From assembly GCA_039881145.1 (NCBI GenBank), contig JAYKKI010000075.1, forward strand, positions 62,001-126,000: a DNA stretch of 64,000 nt, in the 5' to 3' direction. Below the pieces are notes generated by a model that worked only from the letters and a program-made list of their open reading frames with translations, did no database searches and was not told the DNA's origin. Position numbers and translations under genes: made by a program. Source of the DNA: Druceiella hillmani (lineage: Eukaryota; Arthropoda; Insecta; Lepidoptera; Hepialidae). Below, piece after piece: positions 36,801 to 51,054 of the stretch. Position 1 is the stretch's first letter; each line of letters starts with the position of its first letter.

Positions 36801-37059
36801 CAATTTTGATATCATATTAGGTTAAACACACGTCAAATTTACAATATAAATACGCCAGACGCGATGTTGGTCACTGGTTTATAAAAGACAATTTTACTCG
36901 CCACAAGCGTATGTAACTCGCGCAACTTCGTTCGGAAGTATTGACGTTGAAACAGGAGTGCGGGGAGCAGTCTTTGGAGTCTATGTTAACGGGACAAGTA
37001 GACTCTGACTGAAGCTCAGGTGATAGTTTTCGTTATACGTTTATGTAAAACATTATTTT

Positions 37060-38994
37060 TATGCAATGGTGACGTATTAAGTTCCGTTACAACATCATCA
37101 AAATATTGATGGTGATTTTTAAGGGAAAAAAGAAATATGTGTCTTGTTTATGATAAAAAAATTAATAGACTTATTTGTCAGGTATTTTTCTTATCCCTCG
37201 AGTGTTTTGTTCTTATGCTTACTTATCATTAATAAAAATATAATGACATTACATAAACAAATGTTTACTGGGCAGTTAAAATGAATCCTCTTCTACTAAA
37301 AAACTCTGGTTGAAAAGCAAGGCTAAGTTTGATTTACGGCAAACATTTTCTCTAGTAAAAACATAATCACTGCGCGGTACCTATTCAAATTTGAATATTT
37401 AAATATTTACTACACTTACTTTTGTCTACCACACAAGGAATTTAGAAAGCTTTGTAACATTTTTGTGGGTAGTTATTAAATAGTTTATTAGCTAAATGGT
37501 AACAAAATTGTCTTTTTTTAATTTTAATAGGTGAAAAAATCATAAAAACATCCAATTTAGATTGGGATTATCAGCCACTAAAGGAACACCACTTTAAACA
37601 CGACTAGCAGGAAATAGACTGACTAGCCATTTTTGTTTTACTTTTATTATTGTCGCGTGGATAAATCGCGTAACATTGATAGGCCTCCTGTCGAATTTTA
37701 AGCCAGCAACTCATAAGATTAGTTCGCTTAAAATATCGATGTTCCACTACATCAAAGTGGGAAGGCAGAAGTCTTTTTGATCTTTCTATGCATTTTGCGA
37801 TGATCATCAAACGAGCAGTGTGATATATTTTCCCTAAACAAAATTAAGGAAGTGATCCAGCACAAGTTTTGGAAAAAGTTGAACATGGTTAAAGGTTGAA
37901 CAAGTTGGAGTTTCCAGTACTTTATAATTTAAATGAAATATTGCTATTATGATATAATACAAAAAGCTTTTTAAATAGGTTCATTTGGGTACAGAAAGCT
38001 ATACATAAACGGTACAGTGAATACCGCTTCAAAATGGAGCAATGCGTGAATCGCCTTAATTAAAAAGTCTCGATTTAATTATAATCAATAAATTAACCGC
38101 TTATTTAATCACATAGATTGTTGAAAGATTTCCCATTTAAAGAAGAAATTTTTATAGAAATTTAATAGAAAAAAAATACCTCATTAATCTGAGCTGTTAA
38201 AACATGACCATAACAACGGCATTAACCCGGAGTCATCTGTCTCTATTGCACGCGCGTACCCTACCTATAACTTTCTGGTGTAAAGAAAGATTTTAATTTT
38301 TTGTCATTAGCTTCGAAAATACTTTTCCGATTATAACCGAAACAATAGATACCATCCACGTATCAATAGAAATAACCTGCAATTTGTTTGGTTCCAATAC
38401 AATCAGTTTTTCTTTGATTTTTGTGCGGCATAGATTATTTTTTTTCGGTAGATTAGCAAGGAATTTAACTATGGATTTCAGAATTTTAAAAATTATTTTG
38501 TTATGTTTTTTCTTTAGATTTCGAAAGTATAATTTTGAAGTGTATTTTTTTTAACCTTTAAAAACGCACATATGTACTTATATACATAAATGTGACTCTG
38601 ATCTCATTTATGCTCATCCACTAACATTTTCTTTGAAAACATACTTCTGCCTTTACGGTTCTACCCTCCTGGTTGCTATCGCAATATTTTCATAATTTTA
38701 ATTGAAGTACAAATATTGAAAATTACATCCTCGTTATATTTCCATTTAAACTTATTATTTTACAATCAAATGTAATTTTTAATTTATTTCAGCACAAAAT
38801 TTTTATAAATACTCATTGGCCCCGAAATAATTGTTTAATAATATGTTCAGTTTCTCCCAAAACCTTGATTATTGTAAAATAAGACATATTACTATTTTTA
38901 AAACTTACTAGTTTAAATATTCCAAAATGTTAATAGTTAAAACATTCTAGATGTTACAAAATGTACAAAAATTTAAACTACTTTTACAAAATCA
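37060..38994. other. Unannotated AT-rich DNA
   Basis: Between long-repeat copies 5 and 6. No gene or element recognised. Confidence 0.5.
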
Positions 38995-39185
38995 CGTCGA
39001 AATTTCCTAGTCTCGAGGGTTATTTCCGTAAGCTCGGTTAATAAATAGAGAGTAGCGCCGCTTTTTTCATGAATTTTATTGGCTGCACGAAAAATTTAAA
39101 TTACATACCAGGTCGAGAAAGCTAACCGTACTCGTTAATCGGAATAAAATATCGATGGAACGTGGAATACGTGGGAGACAATGAC
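38995..39185 (-). repeat. Dispersed repeat 'C', copy 3 (inverted)
   Basis: It has the opposite orientation to copies 1 and 2. AATAAAATATCGATGGAACG, continuing TGGAATACGTG, is identical to the equivalent part of the copy at 50.7 kb; GGCTGCACG and GAAAGCTAACC mark the rest. The conserved run of about 34 bases shared with the 50.7-kb copy is the longest exact match seen between dispersed copies. Confidence 0.75.
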
Positions 39186-39479
39186 GGAACTCGCGGTAGC
39201 GGAGTTTTGGAACCGCTCCTTTCTGGACGCAAGGCACGGATGGAACTTTGAAAAACACAGTGTTATTAAGACTGGTTATATTTTTAAAATATACATAAAA
39301 CCACACTATTATAATAAAAAAATGTTTATAACTTCATAGCCGAAAAGCTCATATCGATTTTAAGACCGAATCTATTTATTACGGCAATGCAAATTTTAGA
39401 CCAAAATATAATACGAGTCATCTTAAAAATACCGTATAAGTTCACCTTGACACAATCATAAAAAACATTCTAGAATTAT

Positions 39480-39650
39480 TTACAAACTAGCTGTTATCCA
39501 CGGCTTTGCTCGCGTGAAATTAGTTCTGCTTACAATAAAAGTTATACTATATTTATTTTCTGACAAAATGCCATATGTGTGCCATGTGTAAGCCAATTTC
39601 ATAGTTATTGGTAAAACAATTGAGCCAAAAAAGTGGAATAAACAATAAAA
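39480..39650 (+). repeat. Degenerate dispersed insect repeat (CTAGCTG...GCTTTGCTCGCGT type)
   Basis: ACTAGCTGTTATCCACGGCT followed by TTGCTCGCGTGAAATT is a decayed form of a phrase very common in insect intergenic DNA. The flanking ATGCCATATGTGTGCC and TTTCATAGTTATTGGTAAA fit the same repeat. Noncoding. Confidence 0.5.
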
Positions 39651-39929
39651 ACAAACTCAATATCACGTTGATAGTGTCAATTGGAGTTTATGTCGCAACC
39701 AGAGTGTATCATCGGCCAGCTTGCAAATCAATTTACTTTTTAAAATATTGTCATTTTCTGATTGAAATGTAAGCAGCTTCGTTAAAATTAAGAACTTTGG
39801 AATAACTTTGATATTAAGGAAAAGTTGTAAACATAACTTTTCCAAAATTCAATAGTGTGCTTTGGGACCCATAGAATTTTGATGATTGTTTTTGAAGTTG
39901 TTTTAAAATTACCATTATGACCAAAATTG

Positions 39930-40320
39930 TTCACGGTCGCGCAGGATTTAATAAATTTTGTTCGAACTGAAACGCTATCAATGCACACTACTCTAATAGT
40001 TGTTTCGGTCACACAGAACCACAAGCAGCATAGGCAGAAAGTAGACTCTATGATTCGAAAGTTGATTTTACGCTGTAGGAGACCAAATATTACATTGCGG
40101 CCATTTTTTAAATCATCTATATTTTAACCAGTTAATACTCATACAGCGTCTTTAAAAAATAGGAATATTTCGTAGAATGGTTAGGCGCTCTGTAATCGGG
40201 GGCAATTTAAAATATTGATGCATGCATAGCTTGGCAGTGATGTGGATATTATTTGTATGACTATTAAAATATAACCTCAGAAATTGTAGTGTCGTTACCA
40301 GAAACCGTTTCTCGCTTCAT
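39930..40320 (+). repeat. Dispersed block 'L', copy 1
   Basis: Aligns with 49340-49690. Landmarks are TAGTTGTTTCGGTCACACAG against TAATTGTTATTTTGGTCATA, then AAGCAGCA, ATTCGAAAGTTGA against ATTCGGAAGTCGA, and CAGAAACCG. Three short frames on both strands here (39663-40127) are not preserved in the second copy and are not genes. Confidence 0.58.
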
Positions 40321-43300
40321 AAGCGCCAAATGGAGGACTGTATTTTTTTTTATTTTACATAAATATTTCTTTTCAATTAATGCAAAGTTCTTTATATTTA
40401 CAATAAAACTATATGTAAATATTGCACAATGGTATGTGAAATTTAGAAGTAGAAGGCTAACACTATCCAAATATAAAATCTGCTGTATCATATAGCTATT
40501 CGTTATCAATTGAGTAAAAAAAGCTGTTAAGTACTTGGTGTTTCGCGGGGGCAGCTTTGAAATAAGTAGTCTTACTCAAATTTATTATATTTGTTAACAA
40601 GGTAGAAAAGTCACACCATTCTTATAAGCCATTTTTTAGAATAATGGTATTTTGTACACAGAGTTTGACATAAATTGTTTTTTTTCGAATGGTATATTTT
40701 CTCTGTTTATCTTCATGATAAAGGCTAAATGTTTGATAACATTATATATAAAATTAAACCTTGAAAGTGAAAAAAACAAATAAAGTTTTTTCAGTTTATT
40801 ATATTCATTAAGATGTATGTGGCAGTCGAATCTTATCACAACCTGTTTACAAAATATTATCGTTTTAAAATATATTCATAAAATATGAAATAAATTGATG
40901 AAATCGACGAACGGATTCCTTCAGCAAATGGATTAAGTTTACTTTTTAATCGGGCTCATGTTCACAGTAAAATCTTTCATTGAAAAATAAGGAAAATCTT
41001 CCGAAACAACATGTATTTGGAATCATATACGTTTCCACTCCAATATTTTAGGCTTAATAAACTCACTTCCATTTCAATTCACATTTCCGCCATTAAGCCG
41101 TCATAAAACATTACAATACGAATACATATTTTCAAACTACAAAAATTGGTAAAGTTATTCATGAATATTCCTTTTCAGTTTCTTACTTGTTTACTTACTG
41201 ACCGAACTTTTACCTTAATTATGAACATATTGCCTGCTATACTTTTTACAGGCGTAAAAATACCTTTAATTTCTCAAAAATACTTTTATTTGATTACTTC
41301 TAACTTGCTTACTATTAATAAGGCTCTTTTTCGTGTTTGTTGTTAAAATACGGAATATAAAAATTGTTAGAGTCAGGTTACAGTTATTTACGTTTTTTTT
41401 TATTTTTGATGGTATACTATATGGCTGCTCTTCAGTGAAAAAGAAATAATAGACAGATTTGTGTTTGATCAAAAGTGAGATAAGCAATACAACACTTATT
41501 CACACAGAGAAATCAAATATCAGTCCTTCTTTAGATGCATGGGAGCTATTTCTGAATGTTATTTTAAACCATTTTAAATGACATTTCTAGTCAACGAACC
41601 GCATGCTATGGCAATTTCAATGCCCTATCTTATTTTTATTAGAAATTAGAAAATAGACCCTTGTGTACGATATAGTACCTGCAAATAAACAACGAAATAT
41701 TTCTATAGTTAAAATGTTGATTGGCATAAGTTGATGTAAGAATTATATTGGTTTGATATAAAGAACATACCAATTTTGTGTAAAAATAATCCTATTTACG
41801 TAAATACGAATGTAAGTTTGAGTGTTTGTTTGGTGTTGAAATATAACTCTCGTAGCTTCAACGTCACACAATTTATTGTTTACAAGTATCACTCTTGTTG
41901 AAAATACCTGGTTACTATTACGTATTACAGTAACCTAGTTTAAAGGTTAAATACAGGTGGCCTGCTTTTAGTGGTTTTAATTTTTTTTTGTATAAGGAAC
42001 GTCATAACAAATTATTTAAAAACATTATTTCCGAAACAATCAATAGTATAGAAGTTATGATTTTTTTTAGTAACTTTTTTTCTTATAATTCCCCGATTTA
42101 GTCACATGAACCACTCTAGTTGCTTTACTCTTCCACTAAATCGAATAAAATTTGGTATGAAAGTAGGAACTAATGTTGTTTTTAAATAACTCGTTACCAC
42201 GTCTCTAACACAAAAAAAAATTGAACCACTATTAATGGCCATTCCGTATAACGAAGACATGAAAAAATCAATACGAAGTCTCAAGATAAATTGAATGTAA
42301 AATGTACTTTAAATTCCACCAGTCTAGACGCTCGTCTAATTTAAACGTTTGTACATTTAAATGTCGGACATAAACTGCCAGAGAGAAGGTAAAGTAGGCA
42401 ATTTATGAACATGTATGACGTGAGAAGAGTAATATTAACTTTATGTTAAACGCCTAGAAATTTCAGCTTTTTTAACAGCGCCTTTCATAACATATTACAA
42501 AATACCAAATTAAATACGCCGTACAGTCGAACGCTATGTGGATGGATGAAAATGTTTGTATAAAAATAATTTTATGTTAAATATATACAATTTAATTATA
42601 GTCTTTAAGTTTCTTGTTATGAAACAAAATTTAAATATGCATATAAAATTAAAATTACCAGTTACCATTCGAGCAACGTATTATATTTTTGTCTTCATAT
42701 TTTTAGAGATACGAAGAATAATTTGGAATGATTGAATAATATTGAACAAAAATTTCTCAAATTTCATATAAAAATGGCAATCATTCCATATTTTAACAAA
42801 TATGAAACAATGATATTTTAGCAAAGAAAAAGAGAAGTCATTTTTTAATTCATAACTTAATTTATTCTATACAAGGGGACATCTTTAAAAGTGTTTAATA
42901 GAAAAAAGTAACATTTTTACAATTAAAATTTAAAGAATAACATGTTGTTTACAGAATAATATATGGATTTTCTTACGTTGAATAAATATTTTAAAATGTC
43001 AGAAAATATATTTAACTCCATGTTTAAGTCAAATTTAAATTCTAACTTGAATTCAATTCGAAAAAAATATGTACTAAAGAATATCACTTCCAAAAATGAA
43101 ATAGCAGTAGACTTGTAAATCTATCGAATATGTTGCAAAATTTGTAGCAAGATCAATAGAATAAAAAATAATTGATGAAAACTAAAGAGATCGTCAAGTC
43201 ACTCGAAAAACTTAAATTCGTTTTACGTAATTGGAAGGATTTCTGATGCATTTCTTCACTTAATTCGTTTAATTATTGTGTGAAAGAAGTTAGAAGCCAG

Positions 43301-44138
43301 TAAGATTATTATGAACCCGCTCCCTATCTAGTACAGTACGATTGATGTTGGTGATGGAATGTGTTCAAAAAACGCTCCTTCAATACTTCTACGTAAGACG
43401 ATATATTCACTTATTTCTTCTACTTTTCTCGTACACTTATTTACCATTTTTTCTGGATGCGGTATGTTTATATTTTTATCAGTTCACGAATGATTTTTAT
43501 TTTCAGACGGTCATATTCCGTGGGAAATTCTGGGGCTTGTATTACTAAAAAGATTCACATTATTCAGTCTTAATAACTTCCTATGATTTTGTGCTAACTC
43601 TACCTGAGCTACTTGGGAAATTCTCTATTTTCTCGCGATATTCAACATATCAACTAGTTGATCGCAACCTCAGTCCATTCCATTAAGAAAAGTTACTTTT
43701 AATTAAATAAAATGAACCGAAAACATTTAAATGTAACAATTAAATTTATTGTTAATGTTTAAAACCACTTATTGATAAAAGCGAATTTAATTAATAGCCT
43801 CCATTTAATTTAGCCATGAAAGAAATTACATAATTTTAATGCTTAAATGTATGTATTCGTACAAATTTTACAAAGTGAACAATTTTTTTTCACAGACTGT
43901 TACGCCAATCTCTTACGAACATGAATAACATAAAATAAACCTTATAGTTTTATTTTATAATTTCAGTTGTGTTCTATTCTGGTAACTCAAGAAGGTGATA
44001 AAAGAATGGAAACTAATAAAAAAATGCTTAAGACTTCTGCGTTGAAAGTTCCGGATCGAACCCTTAATTTATATTATTAACACAAGCGATAAATTATTAT
44101 TTAAAAAAAATTTTCACCCAAAATGTTGTTCTCTCGAT

Positions 44139-44180
44139 GCGTACGTCAGTAAACGTCGAAAGAAACGTATTGACGTACGC
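44139..44180. repeat. Hairpin, ~15-bp imperfect stem
   Basis: GCGTACGTCAGTAAACG (44139-44155) pairs with CGTATTGACGTACGC (44166-44180); the outer 10 bases pair perfectly. Confidence 0.85.
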
Positions 44181-47100
44181 TTTCAAACTTGAATCCAATC
44201 TATACTTTTGATAATGTTTCCATTGCTAAAAAGTTATATTGTATGCTTTGTGGTTAAAAACATATGTCTTCATACATATTTTTACAAATAATATCTATTG
44301 AATAAACATGAAAGCTAAATATATTCAAACTCTAGGTGTAGGCACTTTTTATATTGCAAATGTTCCTAAATTATGATAAAAAGACTCTTTTCTTTCTTGT
44401 GTCAATTTTTTAATTTAACATTTACAGTATTGAGTACGAGTATGTAAAAACGCCTCTATGAACATTTTAATTTACGGAACTTAAAAATAATTATTTAGCG
44501 TGCTCTTTATATATTTTGTATAACTACATTTATATTATGGCACGTCCCATATTTATTTCAATACTAAAAAAAATTCAAACACATTCTAAAATATCAGGAG
44601 CGGCTGGCAGACGTACACCTGGTATTGGAGGATAAAGATTCCGTTCCAACATTTTTGAGATGTGTAGAGACACATTATGTGTAGAGACAATTAAATACGA
44701 ATTAATTAAAGTGGTCATTTCCCACTTAATATTATTAAATGATAAGACATGTTTATTGTGAGTATTTATGATTCAATTGAAAAACGTAATCAGGTAAGTT
44801 AATTCGATTGAAACCCCGTAACCACAGTGAATAATATGGCATAATTTTTCTCAGAATATAAAGTGTATGAGGATGAAAAATTATGAAATTATATTCCAAA
44901 AAATATTAAATTATTTTCTCGCCTTTGTATAAAACATTTCCTTATATTACTTCTGCCACTTCAAAAAAAGGGTTCAAAAAATCCTATAAAGAGGTCATAT
45001 TTATATTTTAATAGATACTAAATACTTCACAAACGCAAAAATGGAACATGATATCATAATTGTAATTAAATCGTAATGAAAATGATGATTTTCTGACTTT
45101 ATCACAAAAGATGCGAATGGTTTTATATTCCGTAAAAAGTGGTTTTTCTATCTTCCCTTTACAAGTATAGAATATTTTATGAAGTTAAATACTTTAAAAT
45201 GCATATATTTATATTACAGTACTGGTTGATAACAAAAGACGAATCCATTGATAGCTGGAATTTTAAACGGAAGAAAATTTTTGACCGTCGTTACGAAGAT
45301 CACAATTTATAATAATAATAAGTACTCTTTATAGTTACAATTACTTCTAGGCGTGATTCAAATTTAAGTTTACTTCTGACTATATCAGATATAAAATACT
45401 ACCAGAGAATAAGAAATAAATAAGGCAAAAATATATTCAATATCAAGAAAATATATTCCGTCAACTATCCGCAACTTGAATATATTTCTTCTGCCAATTA
45501 CTTCGAGCTTTTCTGACCGGAAACGTCAATTGAAAGCCTTTCCGTACAGCCAATAAATGTCGCTCACACGCCTTTATGACTGGGTGATAGAGCCTATAAA
45601 ATCTCTGTACGTAAATACATTGTAGATACCCAAACGAGTATAGAAGTAAAAGGGTTGCTAATTTGTAAGGGGTTGGTTTGAAATAGAAAACTTCGAAACA
45701 TTTCTAAGCCTGCCTTATTTTGCCGCTGAGCAAATCTTCAAGTAGACTCTTATGCCAATAAACATTCCTAGCGGTGTAAATTCTTTATAATTTTATTCTT
45801 AAAGGGAACATGTTTCACAATCGACTTACTATGCATTTTACAAATATAAATTTTCACTACAAAATAGATGCACCGATTAAAATCAAACGTTTGAATCATT
45901 ATTTAAGAAAATGCTGGGCAGTCAGTTCTCTTATAAGTTATAAATAAAAGTATATAAAAATTGTGTAACTATGCGTTTTGTTTTGATATTTATCTAAAAT
46001 GTCAAGCATTTTCATTAATTCAATACTAATTTGAGAAGTAAAATAATTTATTTTTGATACACTCCAGCAACATAAAGCACTCCACGCTTTTACACTCAAA
46101 TATTACGCTCGATAGCAAACATGGATTATACTAAAGTCCTTAGTGAATAGACAGAGAAATTATTTTTCAGTTTTTTTGCATTATTTTGTAAAACAGTTTT
46201 TTTTTGTTTTTTAAACTATTAATGAATTTTTAATATTTTTAATCTTTTACTTTTCGTTTAAAACTGTAAATGTTTGCCTTAGTTTATTGAAATTATTGTA
46301 GTGTTATTGGTTTTTCGTATGTACAAAATTTTAAATAATACGAAAGTCTGGAAGTATGTAAAAATTTAATTAAACAATTCCATTATTTTTTTTGTATTTT
46401 TCCTTCTAAACTTAAAATTTCTTTTAGAAAATTTTTATATTGTCATCAGTTCTTGATACATGTGCAATATTTTAAATAAATCGATCCTCTGATGATGGGT
46501 GAAAATTTAATTAAAAATTTACCTTATTTTTTCTAGTCTTCTTTGTTTTGATATATTTTTTTTATTTTTACGAAATTATCATATTATCCTCAGTTCTTAA
46601 CATGTATGAATAATTTTAAATAATTTAAAGATATTCAATTGGGCGAAAAATTAATTTAAAAATAATATAATATAAAAGCCTTTTGCTTTTAAGGCTAAAA
46701 AATTTAATCTTTTGAAATTATTGCATTGTCGTTACAACTATGTACAAATGACAAGTCTCATGATGATATAACAATGATACGTGTAAGAAATTTAGTTTCG
46801 CAGATTGTTGCACAGTAAATTACACACAAGTCGACACAATAAAAGCGTGTAAAAATGAAATATATTTTATTTCATCTAATGTTTAAAAATAACAATACAC
46901 CTGTTCTTTCAATAATTTTCGGGTTAGATAAATGGAATGGCTTAAATGAATATGGAATAATAAATGGCTTAATTTAAATAGTGAGTCTATTGTCTAAATA
47001 AAATGAATAGCATTTTCTTAGTTCTCTGTTGTGAATTTGAATATTTTCATTAAAATCATCAAGCATATTTGTATTCGTGCAGAATCTCACTTAGAGTTAT

Positions 47101-47979
47101 TTAAATTTCTCGCATCGTTCCCTTGCTTTGAATCTGAATTTGACCAAATAGAATACAGATAAAGCAATATATTCATGCGGCGCAATATTTCTTGGCGCAT
47201 GATTGTGTAAGGAATATCTTCGGGTAGCAAGTTATCCTTATAAATATTATGAACATAATTTTGTTATATTAGTAATTATGTAAAGTAGAACTTACGATGG
47301 TATTACATTGTAAAAACATGCTATTCATTCAATCATACAGACTTGTTTATTGAATTATCTAACATTTTTAACCCTAAAAAGTAGTTTCAAATCTCATCAA
47401 CATCTACACTCTAAATGTCTATCAAAGCAATCCCCAATGATTAACGTCCTTGATAATTCGCCAAAAGCTCGATAATTTTCTAGTATTCAACTCAAGTTTA
47501 TGTAATTAAATTCCTGTTATTAACCTATGTGACCCCTTGGTCATAATATGTTACCGATTGCTGTAGTCAATTAGGTGTTAATATTAATCATTTTGTCAAA
47601 ATCTAAATCATGATGTGGGCAAGTGTCCTTACTCAATATTAATTTAAATCCATTTTCTTTAACGTACTTAATTCATTTGAATAATTGACACGCTATCTGT
47701 TATTAACCAAACATACTTCAAGATTCCTATATATGTCGTATAACAGAATATTGTGATTAGACCCGAACTTTTGACTAAAAATGTATTATTTAATCACATA
47801 TATATGTACGCATAAAAAGAGTGTAACTGTGTATATTTCTTGCTTACCCATAATATTATTCTTGACAGATTGTCAGATATTTAGCGTAAAAACTCAATTT
47901 GACCACTACGAAATGTCAAAAAATGACAATCAAAAAACACCAACAGCATTCCAAGAAAATAAGTAATTAAAAAGTCCAT

Positions 47980-48185
47980 CATTATGTTTTACACGTTCCG
48001 GCGATAATTTTTTTTGGTTACCGATTGCGGCGAGCTTTATCTGATTTCAACGTAATTAAAATTTTCCTTGCAACTAATAAAAATTACGTAGAAAGTGTTA
48101 CTACAGTGCGACGATTATAACCGAATCGATTTATTATCGAATCTGACAAAGTTCTGCGCTATGGTATACGTATATCGTGTCTCGA
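47980..48185 (+). repeat. Dispersed repeat 'C', copy 4
   Basis: Contains TTACACGTTCCGGCGATAAT, ACCGATTGCGGCGAGCTTTA, then GCGCTATGGTATACGTATAT, which closely matches copy 1 near 2845-2865. A 68-codon frame (48095-48301) within it is not conserved. Confidence 0.75.
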
Positions 48186-48189
48186 AACT

Positions 48190-49339
48190 TTTTGCCACAA
48201 TTTCGATTATCGGAGAGAACACAAAAATTAAATCGCAATTTTTATACAGCTTTTATATCAATAATCAATATTTTGATATCCTAATCAAGAATTTTTTTTA
48301 ATATAGTCTACTTCATAAGAGCATATATGGGAAAAGTGGAAAACTGTATAAAATTTTAAAAAATGCACTTGCTTCATAACATAAACTGTGCCGTTTTATT
48401 ATGTACAAGTGCTGCAGTCGCCTTTATTACTGAAAATTGCCCTGATAATTGTCTAGCATCTCCAAGACATGCTCTTTATTAACTTTATTGCATAATCTGA
48501 GGACAAAGACCTGCATAAAAGTTAAATCTTCCGAAGGAGCTGCTTAATATGTTAAATGTTCTTCTTTCAGAAATTTTAATTCATGGAATCCCAAACATTT
48601 TTATGTGATTTGCAAATGCCAATTTTAAAGGTTAATCCAGTACGTCAACATCATTTCCTTCTTTTTACCTAAACACTTTTAGTTAGATGGTAATAAATTA
48701 TCTTGATATATTTCGAGCATTTTGACAACGGAGGCAATTTTCGGTGACAAAACTATCGTTGTGGGCAGGTTAGGTATAATAAATAGAAAAACGTAACCAA
48801 AAAAGACTTAGTCCAAAATAATTAGATTATTTGGAACTCTGTCCAAATTTTCTTTGGCCGAAATAATTATTTTTTGACATGTTTTTCGAGAAGCAGATAT
48901 TTGTTCACCGTATCAGAATTTATATTTAACCCATTTTAGTTAAAACCGCACGGTCCTTACGCGACTTTAGGGGAAAAATAAAAATTTTCTTGGACGTCGA
49001 TAAAATCACTCTATCCTAGTTTTTCGTCATTTTATAGTCAGAGATCTACCAGATTTCCACTATCTGGCAACCAAATGTTATTTTACCTGTTTACTTATTA
49101 TTATCTTGATATTTTCACGTATTTATTTATTGCTGATGCAGCAATAAAACGTCTGTGTATTAAAAGCTGTTGTTTTATGTTTTGACTCTTAAACTTATGT
49201 AAATGTTAATATAAAATATTGATTAAAGAATAATTGTAATATAATAAATGAAATTAAGAAACAATATAAAAATAAAATTTTAATCCAAAATTCACGATAA
49301 TCGTAGTCAGGAAAGTCAGAAATCATAACAATTATAAAA
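48190..49339. other. Unannotated AT-rich DNA
   Basis: No gene or element recognised. Confidence 0.5.
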
Positions 49340-49690
49340 ATAATAATAAACAATAATTGTTATTTTGGTCATACAGAAATATAAGCAGCACAAGCGAGAA
49401 CTGAATTCTCCGATTCGGAAGTCGACCTTACACTACAGAAGAACAAACTTCATCACAATTTGTTTTGCAATTCGGTTAAAAATAATTCAGCATTTTTATG
49501 AAATAATGATATTTTGTAAATTATTTCAGCGATGTATATATTGACACATGCATATTGATACATCAGTAATGCCGTGAATATTAATTATTTGTCTATTTAA
49601 TTATAATTGACGGGAGAAACCGTAGTGTGGTTGTGAACAGAATTTTTGACGTTAATTTGCTTGCAGAAAATATTTCTTATTGTTCTTATT
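49340..49690 (+). repeat. Dispersed block 'L', copy 2
   Basis: The partner of 39930-40320, in the same orientation. Here L precedes the inverted C repeat (50.64 kb), whereas at 39-40 kb L follows it. Confidence 0.56.
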
Positions 49691-49699
49691 AACAGAAAC

Positions 49700-50639
49700 C
49701 GTATTTTCTTTTATGCAGTGAAGTAATTAAAAAATGAATAGTATATTACGAAAATATAAAGTAAAGAATAAAGGCAATCAAATGAAAACGGAATAGCGAA
49801 TAATACGTGGAAAACCAAACATAGTTTCATTCTTAATTTGTCTAATGAAAACATTAGAATTCACTGTCGAGAAAAACTAAGTAAACGAAATGAAAACGCC
49901 AAACTAGTTTAAGTTTCAAAATAAATCTTATTTATTTATGTTCGACCTAATTTGTACTATTTATATGATTTTATTGAAATTTTTATTCAGTAGGAAATGG
50001 AACAGTCAGATCCAATTCTTATAAAATTTTCGTTACCGTAAGCACAAACTAGAAATAAAGAAATTAAAAATTATTTAAATCAAAATAGGATTAAAATATT
50101 TTCATTATTTATATTCTGGTGTAGTTTTCTTTAACTATTTACATTTTCTACATTTCAATCCAATGAACTAGTATCGCAAAGATATATTTCAATAATTTCT
50201 AGAAAACACAAAGATAGAAAATAACTTAAAAGTATATTCTTTAACAATAACTTACTTAAAAATATTAAAATGGGATAAATATAGAAACTTTATTTTTGCC
50301 ATAGTTTGTCTAATATAATTATCGCACTTTCACCTTATTGAAAAAAACATCAGTTAACTACATTCTGCTAATATGCTCAGTGACTCCAGATACTAGTATC
50401 TTAGTATTTTTTCCATTTATTATCTAAGTCTGAATAATTACGTACCACTTGAATGTTTTCAGAATTTCCAAATTAATAGCTTTTTACTAATTCATAATAT
50501 ATTTGTTTTTCCCAAAATATATTTCAAAATAATAATAGAAAATTTGATAAAATTTTGCATGTAAAAAAACCGTAAAAAAACATTCAAAAACAGGTAATGT
50601 ACCATACAATATTAACTGAACTTAATATACGTACTTCAC
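49700..50639. other. Unannotated AT-rich DNA
   Basis: No gene or element recognised. Confidence 0.5.
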
Positions 50640-50830
50640 CGCGTAGAGGTTTCGTAAGCTGCCGTAATAAATCGGGGATCACACTATACTAAAGCTTTCC
50701 ACGTCAATGTTGTCGGCTGCACGGAATATTGGAATTACATTCCCGTCTGGGAAAGCTCACTTCAATCGGTAAACGGAATAAAATATCGATGGAACGTGGA
50801 ATACGTGATGGTAGAGCTTTTAAATTGCTT
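50640..50830 (-). repeat. Dispersed repeat 'C', copy 5 (inverted)
   Basis: Reads GTTTCGTAAGCTGCCGTAAT, GGCTGCACGGAATATTGGAA, AATCGGTAAACGGAAT and TGGAACGTGGAATACGTGAT on +. Its reverse complement aligns along its full length with 55.60-55.81 kb, so these two face each other about 5 kb apart. Confidence 0.78.
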
Positions 50831-51054
50831 GTTTGCTGAGGTGTTACCGGCACAGCTTTAGAGTAAGTAGGTTCAATAAATGTTGTTTAAACATATATAT
50901 TTCTAGAAAGTGCACATTATTCTCGTAATTTTTTTTGGCATAGCCTCTTTACATAATTGCCTTCCAAATAAAGAGCTCTTCAATGAACATTTTATGAAAA
51001 AATAATAAAACTATTTATTTTGAATAAAATTAATACGCAATGTATTAATTTTTA

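Larger units (their letters stand above)
29450..37060 (+). repeat. Long diverged repeat unit, copy 5 (J-H-I-A-B-K-D)
   Basis: J 29450-30040, H 30100-30430, I 31870-32040, A 33285-33440 (CTGACCGGAAACATGAATC, then CGCTTGCAAGCCTTTATG), B 33585-33680, K 34060-34245 and D 36840-37050 are all in the common order and strand. F, G and C were not found. About 2.5 kb between K and D has no counterpart in other copies. The 205-bp inverted repeat at 30.5 kb sits between H and I. The 142-codon frame 33144-33572 overlaps block A but is not conserved in copies 3 and 6, so it is not called a gene. Confidence 0.66.
41180..48190 (+). repeat. Long diverged repeat unit, copy 6 (J-H-E-F-A-B-K-C)
   Basis: J 41180-41660 (TTACTTACTGACCGAAC, then TATTTTAAACCATTTTAAAT), H 41840-42540 (CAGTCTAGACGCTCGTCTAA), E 43021-43290, F 44575-44840 (CAGACGTACACCTGGTATTG), A 45510-45600 (CTGACCGGAAACGTCAATTG), B 45715-45850, K 47060-47300 and C 47980-48185. 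Same order and strand as copies 3 and 5; J lies 11.7 kb after J of copy 5. G and D were not found. No reading frame is conserved with the other copies, and no domain is recognised in any frame in this stretch. Confidence 0.66.

Noticed and set aside
44040..44065. GGATCGAACCC, which reads as a polymerase III B-box on the minus strand
   Set aside because: No A-box or cloverleaf could be placed around it and no similarity to the SINE family; treated as chance.
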